From Flavobacterium sp. ASW18X (GTDB taxonomy: Bacteria > Bacteroidota > Bacteroidia > Flavobacteriales > Flavobacteriaceae), in assembly GCF_005144745.1 (NCBI RefSeq), contig NZ_SWKK01000022.1, forward strand, positions 1-64,000: a stretch of 64,000 nt of DNA, read 5' to 3'. Below are positions 28,151 through 39,700 of this stretch, in pieces; the stretch's first letter is position 1, and every line of letters begins with the position of its first letter. The notes below the pieces were generated by a model. It saw nothing but the letters and a program-made list of their open reading frames with translations. It was not told the origin of the DNA and made no database searches. The position numbers and the translations under genes were made by a program.

Positions 28151-29122
28151 TTAGTTAATCTTCTTCTTCTCTGCAGCAGGATCATCTTCTGGCAACTCGT
28201 ACTCTTTTTGCTTTTTTCCAAAAACGGATACATTTACATATCGTTTTGGATTCAGACGAAAATCCTGCAATAATAAGTCCAGTTCTCTAGAGGCATCAGA
28301 TAAGTTATTGTACAACTCATCATTTTTTGCCATTTTGCCTAGAGTTCCTTCTCCATTTTCAATATTGGCCAGCAATATATTTAAATTTTTGACAGTATTT
28401 TGCAATTCTTTAACAGTTTTTGCTAATCCTGCATTAGAAAGTGAGTCTGATAATTTGGAAAAGTTGCTAGTTATGTGGTCTATATTTTTAATAGAATTAT
28501 CTAACTGCCCTTTATTTTGGTCTAGCAGTTGATCTAATTTGTTGGCACTACCTTGGAAAGATGCTACCAATTGGTTTAAACCCACAATAGTTTGCTGCAA
28601 TTGTTTTTTGGTAGGGTCATCTAAAATTTCATTAATATTAGTAAGTAGAGAATCCGCTCCAGAGACCGCTCCTTCTACCTTCATCTGTAAGGGTGTTAAT
28701 TTTTGCTGTACTAATTCTGTTAAACCAGGTTTAGAGGCTGCGTTTAAAGTATCTCCAGATTTGGCGCGTGGAGCATTATCAAAAGCGGGTATAATTTGTA
28801 AGCCTTTACCGCCTATAATACCCGTATCAAAAAGTTCTACTTTACTATTGTTAGAGAAGTCAAAATCATTGTTAACATTAAAGGTTACCAATAATTTACC
28901 GCTTTCGTCTTTAAACTTAATATCGGTAACACTACCCACTACCAAGCCATTAAGCATAACTTGGGTTCCATTTTGTAAACCGCCTACATGGTCATAAACG
29001 GCGTAAAAAGTGCGCGAATTATCAAAAACTGAGGAGGATTTTAAGTAGCTAAACCCCATTACAACGGCAAGAATTCCTAAAAGGACTAAAATACCCGTCT
29101 TTACTTCCCTAGATAATTTCAA
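28151..29122 (-). CDS. MlaD-family MCE protein
   Basis: This 323-residue protein has one N-terminal membrane anchor (ILVLLGILAVVMGFSYL) and a single MCE domain (about 38-120) with HVGGLQNGTQVMLNGLVVGSV. A long helical C-terminal part (about 130-290) follows, rich in LxQL/NI heptads. MCE proteins form hexameric lipid-carrying rings between the two membranes. No MlaE or MlaF permease gene lies nearby, so it must use a partner coded elsewhere. It stands 53 bp after an amidase gene and close to divergent lptD, a grouping that points to envelope upkeep. Confidence 0.88.
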   Translation of the reverse strand: MKLSREVKTGILVLLGILAVVMGFSYLKSSSVFDNSRTFYAVYDHVGGLQNGTQVMLNGLVVGSVTDIKFKDESGKLLVTFNVNNDFDFSNNSKVELFDTGIIGGKGLQIIPAFDNAPRAKSGDTLNAASKPGLTELVQQKLTPLQMKVEGAVSGADSLLTNINEILDDPTKKQLQQTIVGLNQLVASFQGSANKLDQLLDQNKGQLDNSIKNIDHITSNFSKLSDSLSNAGLAKTVKELQNTVKNLNILLANIENGEGTLGKMAKNDELYNNLSDASRELDLLLQDFRLNPKRYVNVSVFGKKQKEYELPEDDPAAEKKKIN

Positions 29123-29175
29123 AAGATATCTTTTTCGGTTCTAAACAAAATTAGCAATAAATTTTTAAGGATAAC

Positions 29176-30408
29176 CTACTCTTTTGACACAGTTTTTAAC
29201 GCTTCTGCCATGGTTATACGTGTACCATTCTTATAAGCTACAATATAAGATGTGGTGTAGCCTTTAGCATCCGCATTGGATTTCAACAATTTAGCCTTTA
29301 AGTAAGAAGGTGTACTACCATACATATAACGATACATGTTTTTAACTGGTTCCTTAGATAATTCTGATAAACCTTTAAAATTCTCGGCTTTTAGAGGAAT
29401 TACCTTAGAACTGGCCATTAATTGCACTTTAAAAGTCACCCCTTCTACAGCAACTTCTTCCGTTGCCTTTGGTTGATCTACAACCGCTTCTGGCTCCTTT
29501 GGTGTTGGCACCACTTCTTTTTTAGGCGGGGTAATTTCATTAACCTCTGGTTGTTTTGTACTTGTTACAATTTCCTCATTAGCTTTTTCTATAGGTTGTT
29601 CTATTATGGGGGTAACCTCTTCTAAACTACTATCCACACCATTTTTATAATTTAATACGGCTTTAGCTATAGCACTACCCATCAACTTTTTACCCTTATC
29701 ACTATTTAAAAAAGCTCCTTCACTTTTATTAGTCAGAAATCCAGTTTCTACTAAAACACTTGGCATAAATGTCTGGTGCAAAACAATAAAACCAGCTTGT
29801 TTCACCTTTCTGTCTTTACGTTTTAATTGATTTACAAAATTGTCTTGTAAAAGTTTAGCTAACGCGATGCTTTGTTCTAAAAATTCTTCTTGCATCACAG
29901 TCATACCTATAACAGACTCGGGAGAATTAATATCGTATTTATCATAGGTTTGCTCATAATTATCTTCTAGATAGATTACGGAGTTCTCCTTTTTAGCTAC
30001 CTCAAAATTCTGCTTGTTGGCATGCAATCCTAAGACAAAGGTACCTGCACCATGGGCGTCTGATGTATGAGAATCACAATGTACAGAAACAAATAAATCT
30101 GCATTTGCCCTATTTGCAATTTGTCCTCGTTCATATAAATTAACAAAGGTATCATCTTTCCTAGTGTAAATTACCTTTATATCTGGATGCTGAGAGAGAA
30201 TGCGCCCAGTTTCTAACACAATATCTAAAGCTATATTTTTTTCTAAATATCCGTTACCAAGATTGCCAGGGTCATGCCCTCCATGCCCCGCATCTAAAAC
30301 TATAATAAACTTATCGCCATTTTGTTTTTCGGTATTATTTTTGCGGAATGAAAAAAGTAATAAAACAAATCCGAAGACTATGGTAAAAACTAACCGGTTT
30401 CTATTCAT
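29176..30408 (-). CDS. N-acetylmuramoyl-L-alanine amidase with C-terminal SPOR-like domain
   Basis: The 410-residue exported protein has an N-terminal membrane signal (VFTIVFGFVLLLFSF) and an Amidase_3 zinc domain (about 35-255). That domain has VLDAGHGGHDPG with the first His, EKNIALDI with the zinc Glu, FVSVHCDSH with the second His, and VLVETGFLTN with the catalytic Glu. A Pro/Glu-rich linker (about 265-320) leads to a C-terminal SPOR-like module (VTFKVQLMASS...). It cuts the stem peptide from muramic acid during cell separation. It is the first gene of the minus-strand operon and divergent from lptD. Confidence 0.9.
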   Translation of the reverse strand: MNRNRLVFTIVFGFVLLLFSFRKNNTEKQNGDKFIIVLDAGHGGHDPGNLGNGYLEKNIALDIVLETGRILSQHPDIKVIYTRKDDTFVNLYERGQIANRANADLFVSVHCDSHTSDAHGAGTFVLGLHANKQNFEVAKKENSVIYLEDNYEQTYDKYDINSPESVIGMTVMQEEFLEQSIALAKLLQDNFVNQLKRKDRKVKQAGFIVLHQTFMPSVLVETGFLTNKSEGAFLNSDKGKKLMGSAIAKAVLNYKNGVDSSLEEVTPIIEQPIEKANEEIVTSTKQPEVNEITPPKKEVVPTPKEPEAVVDQPKATEEVAVEGVTFKVQLMASSKVIPLKAENFKGLSELSKEPVKNMYRYMYGSTPSYLKAKLLKSNADAKGYTTSYIVAYKNGTRITMAEALKTVSKE

Positions 30409-30484
30409 AAGAATACTCGTTTTTTAATATCCCTTAGAGGTTAAATTTATGGTAACACCTCCTCATCAGAATAAAAAATATATG

Positions 30485-30492
30485 TAAGTTTG
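30485..30492 (+). promoter_or_regulatory. Candidate -7 promoter element of lptD
   Basis: TAAGTTTG fully matches TAnnTTTG and lies 47 bp upstream of the TTG start, inside the 131-bp gap shared with the divergent amidase gene. No TTG was found at -33. Confidence 0.5.
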
Positions 30493-30539
30493 ACTTCCAA
30501 AAATTAAGCCAAACTTCGACAAAAATAGGATTAATCATC

Positions 30540-33263
30540 TTGCAAACAAATAAACACCCGCTACTTTTCTTTATTCTGCTTGCGTTTGTCGGCATCTTTG
30601 CAAAGGCTCAGGAATTGCCTATTGTACCCTTACCAATTAAGAATACACAAGACTCTATTACCGCCCCCTTATTGCCACCTAATATTTTAAATGATTCTAT
30701 TTTGGTGGTAGATACGCTTGCCCTAGATTCTACCAAGAATAAAAAGCCTTTACTGTTAGATGTAATTGAGTACAAGGCAAAAGATTATGTAAAACTGAGT
30801 CAGAAAGACCAAAAAATATACCTCTATAATGAGGCTGAAATCTATTACCAAGACACAGAATTAAAAGCTGGTATTATTGTAATGGATTACATAAAAAACG
30901 AAGTTTATGCTGGTAGAATTAAAGATAGCACAGGTGTCTACACCCAAAACCCCTATTTTAAGCAAGGAGATAATGTAGTTATTCCAGATTCTATCCGTTT
31001 TAATTTTGACACCCAAAAAGCATTAATTTGGAACTCTAGAACCGAACAGCAAGCGGGGCTGGGTTCTATAGGTAGCGATGCTATGAAAGTACTAGCAGCC
31101 ATCACTAAAAAAGAAAATGATTCTGTTTACTTTTTAAAAGATGGTAAAATGACAACCGCTAAAGATACTGTTGACCCAGACTACTATATAAAAATTAGTA
31201 AAGCAAAGTTTGTCCCTGGCAAAAAAATAATTGCAGGGTTTAGTAACATGTATCTGGTAGATGTACCCACACCAATTGCATTACCATTTGCTTATTTTCC
31301 CTTGACAAGTGGCCGCTCTGCTGGTTTAATTTTCCCTACGTTTACACAAGACCCCAACCGAGGTTTCTCTTTACAAAATGGGGGATATTACTTGCCTATT
31401 AGCGATTATGCAGATATTAGCATGATGGGCGATTTCTTTACGAATGGTAGTTATGGCATACGCATGCAATCCATGTACGCCAAAAGATATCGGTTTAGGG
31501 GAAATATAAATTTTAGATTTGAGAATCAAATTACCAGTCAAAAGGGGTTTAGTGATTATAGCCGGAGTACTTTATACAATTTACAAATTTCGCATTCACA
31601 AGATGCAAAGGCCAATCCAAATTCCAGATTTTCAGCTTCTGTAAACTTAGGTAGTAGTCAATATTACACCAATTCTTTTAACCAAATCAATATACAGAAT
31701 ACTCAAAATAACAATTTATCCTCTTCCATAACTTATAGCAAGACATTTCCAGAATATCCTTCTGTAAATGTAAATTTAACGGCATCTCACAATCAAAATA
31801 CCAGAAGTCAAGAGGTCAATTTAACCTTACCCACCCTACAAGCAAGTATGGAACGTATTTTTCCTTTTGCGAAGCGCGATGGCATAAAAAAAGGGATTAT
31901 ACAGAATGTAAATTTTCAATACAATGTAAGAGCAGAGAACCGAATTAGGACAACAGATTCCTTGATGTTTAGACCAGGAATGTTTGATGATGCACGGGTT
32001 GGAGCAAGACACACGCTACCCATAAGTACCAACTTTAAAGTAGCGAAGTACTTTAGCGTTACCGTTGGTGGTAATTATGAAGATGTTTGGTCTTTAGAAA
32101 CCTACCAAAGAGGTTTAGACCCAGAGAATCCTGACAGTAATACAGAAGTAGTTCTGGATACTATTTCTGGTTTTGACCGTTACAACAGATACGGTTTATC
32201 TGCCAGTGTAGGAACTACACTATACGGCACCTTCAATTTTGGCGAAGACAAGAAAATACAAGCCATTCGCCATGTAGTTAGACCCCAGATTGGTTGGGCC
32301 TATACGCCATCTTTTGAACAATTTTATGATTCTTACACGGACAATAATGGTGAAGAAGTATTGTACAGTAGATTTGAAGGCACATTAAATGGTGCACCCA
32401 GTTTAAATAAAGCAAACTCTGTTACTTTTTCTTTGCAGAATACCTTAGAAGCTAAAGTAAGAGATAAAGACAGTACTAAATTAGAGCCCAAGAAAATTCC
32501 AATCCTTAGCAATTTAAATTTTTCTACGTCTTATAATTTTGAGGCCGATAGTTTAAAATTAGCTCCGGTGAGTCTTAATGGAGGTACCTCTTTTTTAGAC
32601 AAAAAATTGACCTTAAATTTTTCTGGTAGCTTAGACCCATATACCATCGATAATAACGGAAGAAGGATAAATACCTTAAACGTTAAAAATGGAGGTAGTT
32701 TATTTAGACTTACCCGCGCTTCTTTAAATATGCGCTATTCTATAAGTAGTGATATGTTTGGCAAGGATAGAAAAAAAGATGACGAAGATGACCCTGCAGA
32801 AGAAGCTAGCGATTACTACCGTGCAGCCAGTGGTGGTAGAACAGATGATTTATTCGGTGCTGGTTTTGATCAAAGCAGGTACCAACAAAAAGAAACCGAT
32901 GGTGATATAGAAAATCCTGTGTATGGCACTAAAATTCCTTGGGATTTTAGTTTGCAATTTGCTGCGGGTTACTTAAACTCAAACCGTCAAAATCAATTTA
33001 ACACTGCGTCTTTAATGTTTAGTGGCAATGTACAGCTGGCTCCCCGCTGGGATTTAGGCGTATCTTCTGGATACGACTTTGTAGGCAAGGGATTTGCTCA
33101 AACACAATTTAGATTCTCTAGACAATTAAAAAGTTTTGATCTTAGGTTTAATTGGGTGCCTTTTGGCAGTAATGAACGATGGGATTTCTTTATTGGTATT
33201 AGCAGCTCTATCCTTAGCGACCTTAAATATGATAAGCGTAGCCAGCGCGTGCTACGTAGGTAG
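30540..33263 (+). CDS. lptD: LPS-assembly outer-membrane protein LptD (OstA family)
   Basis: The 907-residue protein begins at TTG 30540 and has a signal peptide ending near AKAQ (residue 23). An N-terminal OstA-type beta-taco region (about 75-250) includes VKLSQKDQKIYLYNEAEIYYQ and GFSNMYLVDVPTPIALPFAYFPLTSGRSAGLIFP. The rest is a large beta-barrel with aromatic strands ending in RWDFFIGISSSILSDLKY. It inserts lipopolysaccharide in the outer leaflet. The length is typical of Flavobacteria homologues. A hairpin covers its stop codon. Confidence 0.88.
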   Translation: MQTNKHPLLFFILLAFVGIFAKAQELPIVPLPIKNTQDSITAPLLPPNILNDSILVVDTLALDSTKNKKPLLLDVIEYKAKDYVKLSQKDQKIYLYNEAEIYYQDTELKAGIIVMDYIKNEVYAGRIKDSTGVYTQNPYFKQGDNVVIPDSIRFNFDTQKALIWNSRTEQQAGLGSIGSDAMKVLAAITKKENDSVYFLKDGKMTTAKDTVDPDYYIKISKAKFVPGKKIIAGFSNMYLVDVPTPIALPFAYFPLTSGRSAGLIFPTFTQDPNRGFSLQNGGYYLPISDYADISMMGDFFTNGSYGIRMQSMYAKRYRFRGNINFRFENQITSQKGFSDYSRSTLYNLQISHSQDAKANPNSRFSASVNLGSSQYYTNSFNQINIQNTQNNNLSSSITYSKTFPEYPSVNVNLTASHNQNTRSQEVNLTLPTLQASMERIFPFAKRDGIKKGIIQNVNFQYNVRAENRIRTTDSLMFRPGMFDDARVGARHTLPISTNFKVAKYFSVTVGGNYEDVWSLETYQRGLDPENPDSNTEVVLDTISGFDRYNRYGLSASVGTTLYGTFNFGEDKKIQAIRHVVRPQIGWAYTPSFEQFYDSYTDNNGEEVLYSRFEGTLNGAPSLNKANSVTFSLQNTLEAKVRDKDSTKLEPKKIPILSNLNFSTSYNFEADSLKLAPVSLNGGTSFLDKKLTLNFSGSLDPYTIDNNGRRINTLNVKNGGSLFRLTRASLNMRYSISSDMFGKDRKKDDEDDPAEEASDYYRAASGGRTDDLFGAGFDQSRYQQKETDGDIENPVYGTKIPWDFSLQFAAGYLNSNRQNQFNTASLMFSGNVQLAPRWDLGVSSGYDFVGKGFAQTQFRFSRQLKSFDLRFNWVPFGSNERWDFFIGISSSILSDLKYDKRSQRVLRR

Positions 33264-33266
33264 CAC
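33249..33266 (+). other. Hairpin across the lptD stop codon
   Basis: GTGCTAC (33249-33255) and GTAGCAC (33260-33266) form a perfect 7-bp stem around GTAG. The TAG stop lies inside the right arm. It could protect the mRNA end. Confidence 0.35.
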
Positions 33267-33287
33267 TCCACAACAATAAAATTAACT

Positions 33288-33306
33288 TGGTAATTTTTTA
33301 TTACCA
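33288..33306 (+). terminator. Weak candidate terminator after lptD
   Basis: TGGTAAT and ATTACCA form a 7-bp stem with a five-T loop between lptD and the RidA gene. No T-tract follows it, so it is weak. Confidence 0.3.
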
Positions 33307-33350
33307 TGTGTTGTACTTACTTTTAATAGCAATATACAACATGACAAAGT

Positions 33351-33731
33351 ATGAAAAAAATTATCAATACGCCCAATGCCCCTGCACCTATAGGCCCTTA
33401 CAACCAAGCTACATTAATTAAAGACACGCTTTACGTTTCTGGACAAATACCTATTGACCCTAAAACTGGAGAATTGATTTCTGGTGATATACAGGCCGAA
33501 ACAAAACAATCTATGGAAAATTTAAAAGCCATTCTTGCTGCTGCAGATATGACTTTTGAGCATGTAGTAAAGGCCACTATATTCATAAAAGACATGCATC
33601 AATTTGCACAAATTAATGAAGTGTATGGCAATTACTTTAATCCAGATACTGCTCCTGCAAGGGAAACAGTAGAGGTAGCGAACTTACCCAAGTTCGTTAA
33701 TGTAGAGATTTCTCTGATTGCTGTTAAATAG
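33351..33731 (+). CDS. ridA: RidA-family enamine/imine deaminase
   Basis: The 126-residue protein matches the RidA/YjgF family end to end: APAPIGPYNQATLI near the start, LYVSGQIPIDPKTGEL, a central VVKATIFIKDM, and the signature APARETVEVANLPK with the substrate-binding Arg, closing VEISLIAVK. It hydrolyses reactive 2-aminoacrylate and related imines released by PLP enzymes. Its 3' end overlaps the convergent kinase gene by 8 bp. Confidence 0.94.
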   Translation: MKKIINTPNAPAPIGPYNQATLIKDTLYVSGQIPIDPKTGELISGDIQAETKQSMENLKAILAAADMTFEHVVKATIFIKDMHQFAQINEVYGNYFNPDTAPARETVEVANLPKFVNVEISLIAVK

Positions 33732-34575
33732 TACTGCGGTGAAATTCCACCAGACCATCAATAGGGCGTCTTCTAACGACGCCTTTAATTAGGTCATTTC
33801 GCTCTAAAACAGTGGTCAATTCTTCTTCTAAAAAGTGCGAAATGCTACCTACAAAGTGGATTGGTACTTTTGTAGCCAACTCAAACTGCATAATATTGTT
33901 ATTTACAAACTGCTGCAGTCCTTTATCTATAACACCTTTGCAGTAAGGGTGCTCCTTGTTTTCTATGATAAAACGAGCAAATGTTGCTAAGTAGGTATTT
34001 GGATTGGGTTGTTTGTATAAATGCTCTTTAATATGATCCGCCTCTAAATTGTATTCTTTAGCGAATTTTATGCCCAAATCTTGCGGCATTTTATGGTAAT
34101 AATAGTCTCGCAACAACTTTCTGCCAAAAAAGTTACCACTACCATCATCCATTAATATATAACCAAGAGCTGTTACTTTCTGGAACAGTTGGTGACCATC
34201 GTAATAGCTACAGTTAGAACCTGTACCTAGAATACATACAATACCCTGTTCCCCTATTTTTGTAGTAGCATAGATAGCTGCATAAGTATCTTCTCTTACA
34301 TCTGCTTTTGCTTGCGGAAAGAAGTCTTTAAAGATATCTCTTAAAAAAGTCTTCATACGTTCTGTTCCACAACCTGCACCATAAAAATGTAACTGAGTAA
34401 CCTTATCCCTGTTCTTAGCCAATTCAAAATTATTAGCCAAACGGTCCCAAATTACTTCTCTAGTTAACACTTCTGGACTAAGCCCTAATGTTTGGGTCAT
34501 GAACAGTTGTTCCCCATTGCTATCCAATGCAATCCAATCAGATTTGGTTGCACCACTATCTACAATTAGTATCAT
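33724..34575 (-). CDS. BadF/BadG/BcrA-type ATPase, probable N-acetylglucosamine kinase
   Basis: The 283-residue protein is a short ASKHA kinase. The phosphate-1 loop is IVDSGATKSDWI at the N-terminus. The middle has GIVCILGTGSNCSYY and ALGYILMDDGSGNFFGRKLL, and the adenosine region HFVGSISHFLEE is near the end. Flavobacteria homologues are called N-acetylglucosamine kinase; the substrate is inferred. The start codon stands only 12 nt from the base of the gapA terminator hairpin, so its own transcription start must lie in or before that hairpin, or it depends on read-through. Confidence 0.82.
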   Translation of the reverse strand: MILIVDSGATKSDWIALDSNGEQLFMTQTLGLSPEVLTREVIWDRLANNFELAKNRDKVTQLHFYGAGCGTERMKTFLRDIFKDFFPQAKADVREDTYAAIYATTKIGEQGIVCILGTGSNCSYYDGHQLFQKVTALGYILMDDGSGNFFGRKLLRDYYYHKMPQDLGIKFAKEYNLEADHIKEHLYKQPNPNTYLATFARFIIENKEHPYCKGVIDKGLQQFVNNNIMQFELATKVPIHFVGSISHFLEEELTTVLERNDLIKGVVRRRPIDGLVEFHRSTI

Positions 34576-34587
34576 ATGAGAAAAAGT

Positions 34588-34622
34588 ATTCCTAAAAACG
34601 GATAAAATCCGTTTTTAGGAAT
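34588..34622 (-). terminator. Intrinsic terminator/attenuator between gapA and the kinase gene
   Basis: Two perfect 16-nt arms (34588-34603 and 34607-34622) with a 3-nt loop, followed on the minus strand by ACTTTTTC. It begins 10 nt after the gapA stop and ends 12 nt before the kinase ATG. Confidence 0.88.
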
Positions 34623-34632
34623 AGGTTTAAAT

Positions 34633-35649
<1,017 letters not shown>

Positions 35650-36636
35650 TTATGTTGTCATTATATCAGAAACTCGTATAAGTTCCTCGTCTATTGCCGT
35701 ATGTGCTTTAATTGCTTCGCTGATAGGAGTTAAAATTAACTTATTATCACGGATACCTACCATATAATTGGTTTTACCTTCCACAAGAGATTCTACTGCC
35801 TTTACCCCCATTCTACTTGCCAAAACCCTATCAAAACAGGTAGGATTACCACCACGCTGCATGTGGCCTAATACAGAAACACGTACATCATAAATAGGTA
35901 AATGCTCTTCTACATACTCCTTAAGCTCAAAAACATTTTTACCTGTCTTATCACCTTCTGCAACAATTACAATACTAGAAGATTTACCAGAAGCCTTACT
36001 ACGCTTAAGCGATTCTAACAAACGCTCTAAACCTAAGTTTTGTTCAGGAATTAAGATTTCTTCTGCTCCAGCACCTACACCAGCATTTAAGGCTATGTGA
36101 CCCACGTCTCTACCCATTACTTCTACAAAGAATAAGCGATTATGGCTACTTGCAGTGTCTCTAATCTTATCTATAGCTTCTACAACGGTATTAATAGCAG
36201 TATCAAAGCCCAGTGTATATGTAGTTCCTAGAATATCATTATCAATGGTTCCAGGAATACCAATCACCGGAAAATTAAATTCGTCGTTAAGTTTTAGCGC
36301 GCCAGTAAAGCTTCCATTACCCCCAATAACCACAACAGCATCTATGTTGTTTTTCATAAGTTGGGCGTGCGCTTTTTTTCTACCCTCTGGGGTACGGAAC
36401 TCCTCACAACGTGCAGATTTAAGGATAGTTCCTCCTTTATTAATTATGTTATTTACACTACGGGCATTCATTTCTTTGAAATCCCCTTCTATCATTCCTT
36501 GATACCCCCTGTAAATTGCAACGCATTCCAATTTCATGAAGGCGCAGGTTCTTACAACGGAGCGGATTGCTGCATTCATACCTGGGGAATCACCACCAGA
36601 AGTAAGCACAGCGATTTTGTTGATTTTATCGGCCAT
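35650..36636 (-). CDS. pfkA: ATP-dependent 6-phosphofructokinase
   Basis: The 328-residue enzyme phosphorylates fructose-6-phosphate. Motifs are IAVLTSGGDSPGMNAAIR, AIYRGYQGMIEGDF, IGGNGSFTGA (Gly in the ATP site), the catalytic IPGTIDNDI, and VLGHMQRGGNPTCFDR. The ATG at 36634-36636 is preferred to an in-frame start 12 codons upstream. A perfect -7 motif at 36654-36661 would place the transcript start between them, and the extra residues are not family-like. The first gene of the pfkA-gapA operon. Confidence 0.95.
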   Translation of the reverse strand: MADKINKIAVLTSGGDSPGMNAAIRSVVRTCAFMKLECVAIYRGYQGMIEGDFKEMNARSVNNIINKGGTILKSARCEEFRTPEGRKKAHAQLMKNNIDAVVVIGGNGSFTGALKLNDEFNFPVIGIPGTIDNDILGTTYTLGFDTAINTVVEAIDKIRDTASSHNRLFFVEVMGRDVGHIALNAGVGAGAEEILIPEQNLGLERLLESLKRSKASGKSSSIVIVAEGDKTGKNVFELKEYVEEHLPIYDVRVSVLGHMQRGGNPTCFDRVLASRMGVKAVESLVEGKTNYMVGIRDNKLILTPISEAIKAHTAIDEELIRVSDIMTT

Positions 36637-36653
36637 TTTAAAAATTGAAAGAC

Positions 36654-36661
36654 CAAAACTA
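36654..36661 (-). promoter_or_regulatory. Candidate -7 promoter element of pfkA-gapA
   Basis: The minus strand reads TAGTTTTG, a full TAnnTTTG match, 17 bp upstream of the preferred pfkA ATG. It lies within the frame of the longer start and so argues against it. Confidence 0.5.
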
Positions 36662-36769
36662 GCAAACTTCAATAAAGTAAAAAAGGACTAACCACCCTAA
36701 ATTATCAAGAATATGTTTTTCAAACGATTTCGTTGAAAATTAATCACATTTTCTTAAAATTATTATGAA

Positions 36770-39700
36770 TTATTTATTGGAAACAGCCGATTTTGTTCGG
36801 AATTTGATGAGTCCATTTTCTCCCAAAGTTCCTTCTTGATTTGGTTGTTCTGGTTGTGGTGCTTCTTCTGGTTTTTTCTGAAATATTTTTTGCATTAATT
36901 CTCTAAACGTATTAAAATCAACCTGATAAGACAAGCCAACTCCCTGTGTATAGCCCTGTACATCTGATAGAAACTGATAAATCTCGTTTTCCCTGTTAAA
37001 TATCTTAGCACTAAGGGTTCCTTCTTCATTTAACAAGAACTGGACTTCCACATTACCAGCAACTACAGTTTCTGAAACGCCGCTTACAGGCACCCCAACT
37101 TTACCATTAACCAACACACGGTCAGATATTTTTGTAGTTACAGATAGCCCTATCCTGTCTTCTGTGTCTATACCCGCATTAATATCTTGATAACCTTGCT
37201 CGTAAGACAAACCAAAATTTAGTTTATCATTACTACTCCCTAAAACAGAATTTAAGATACCCGAAGCTGTCTGTATTAGATTCCCTGTTACTGCTTGCTG
37301 ATTTATGCCAAAACTTTCGTTCACAAAAGAACCTTGTGCCATTAAAGAAAAAGCATTGTTACGTTCAATTGTTGGATCCTGCAACTTATATTCCAATTCC
37401 GATTTTACTACGGAGTTGGTCCCGGGAAAATCAATATTAAAGTCAATATTCGGATTCTCCAACTCGCCCGTTAGGCTCACCAAAACTTCCGTAGGTATGT
37501 TACGTGTATACCCTGCTCCATCTAATAAAGGAGCTGGATTGGCATTTAACGCATAAATAGCCTCTAAACTCAATACAGCAGCTAAGGGATCTTGTTCCCA
37601 CCTAATGGTCCCACCAGGCTTCACACTAAAACGTTTATCTATGAGACCGCCATATTTGTAATGATATTCACCTGTAACCACAACAAATTCCCCATACATA
37701 TTAAATTTACCATTGGTGTTAATCTCCATCAGTAAAAGACCTTCTCCTGTACCTCTTAGCAAACTTCCATTTTGTTGGTCTACAATAATTTCAACTTCCG
37801 CATCTGGTGTCACTGCCAAATCAAACATCATTTCTATACCCTGAAAATCACTTATAGCCTTATCTTGCTCTACCCGTTTACCATTATTTTCTTCTATAAA
37901 ATTGATAAAGGAATAATCCCCAACACTTGTGACATCACTCAACGGAATTTTTAAAACAGTTCCTCTTGCGGTAGCGCCATCAAACTCAATATTTAAGGCA
38001 TTGGTTGGACCGTAAATACTTCCTTTACCATTTACAAAACCCGTACCGTAATACAAGGCGTCTTCTTCAAAATCTGTATTTAGAATCAGTAAGCGGTCAC
38101 CATTGGTATCCACGTTTAGGTCTAAAGTCCAATCTGCAAATTCTTTATGGCTAATTGTACCATTTAGTGTGCCTTTTGTGTTCTCCGCTACATCTGTTAA
38201 TTGTATATCTTCAAAAGCAAAGGATTGGTTAAACAGCCGTACCCTAGAAAGCGGTGCAAAATTATAATCTACATTCAATTCTTTTACCCCTAACCCAGCA
38301 TCCGTTAGGGTTAATAAACCATTAATATCTGGGTTATTAATATTCCCTGTTATGCGAGCATCTCCACTGACTTCTCCTCTAATATTACTGATAACATCTT
38401 CGCCCAAAGGAGCAAATGGTTTTAAATCAAAATTGTTAAGGGAGGCTAAAAGTTCTAGCGTGGTTTCTTTTTTAGAATTGAACAATTTTCCATTAATCCC
38501 TAAAACCTCTTGTCCATCCTTGTTTATCCAAGAATTAACCCCAAATTCTGTTAGATTATTATTCCCAAAAATAACCAAATCCACATCTCCTAGCACATAA
38601 TTATTTACGGCAAAATCTTGAATTTCCATACTCGAAGATGGTAAATACTTGTTGTTCTTCTGTAGAATATTTAGAAAGCCATTGACTTTGCCATCTAAAC
38701 GCAAACTATCAATATTGGGCGTAATTTTATTTAGAGACACTATTTTAAACTGCAACTCTAAATCTTTGTAGGTAGAATCCGCAAGTTCTCCACGCAATCT
38801 AATTTGTTCATCATTGTTATTATTCATTACAATCTCTTGAATCTGAATACTATCCAAAGAATTATTTACAATGACTTTATTTTTTTGATTCCCCTCTTTA
38901 TTTAGAATCCATTTATTACCCTTAAAGCTAACATCTGACGTTTTTAGACCTATTACAGATTTATTCTCCTTGTTAAATGTGTGATAAAAATTAAGGTTAT
39001 AACTATCATTATATTCACTGCCACCTTTAAACTCTGTTCTAAAAAACAAAGTATCTTTTAAAGTTGTGTTGATTAAACTAAAATCTTTAATGTCATAATA
39101 ATTAGTAGCCAAATCATCTACCGCTAAGAATGTATTGTACAGTGGATTTTTATTATCAATCTTAAGTTCCACATTGGTCAACTCGTTTTTATAAGCCTCT
39201 ATAAATGGAGATTTAAATGTTAGTTTAAAATCGCCTTCATCGGCAACGATTTTTCCTCTGATATAAGTATCCGGACCAAACGCCACTTCTGGAAAAAAAA
39301 CATCAACAATTTTATTATAAATTCTAAAGTTAAAATCTATTTTTTGACCTTCAGAAATCTCAAACGGTTTGTAATTAGTGTAGATGCTACCAACAGAATT
39401 CTGTACCAGCTTACCTAACTCTTTAATTTTAAAATCGCCCCGCATATAACCTGTGATAATATCTGGCGATTCTATCTCTATGTTTCGGATGCCTTCAGAA
39501 TCTTTGGATGACGAGATAGCAAAATCATCAAAATAATAGGTGTCATTAGCATTTTGATAGCTAGTACTTCTAAATTTAATATCACCTATCAAGTTATCTA
39601 AGTCGTTCCCCGTAATATCCATGTTTACTTCTCCCTTAAAAATAGATACGCTATCCTTAATAAAGTTCAGTTTTTTAAAATCCGCGTAGTCAACAGCGGC

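Noticed and set aside
28539-28997. 152-codon open frame opposite the MCE gene
   Set aside because: It is an antisense shadow of a well-supported coding sequence, with no domain and no own promoter.
36637-36672. Longer pfkA start
   Set aside because: A perfect -7 promoter motif lies within it, and the extra residues are not seen in the family.
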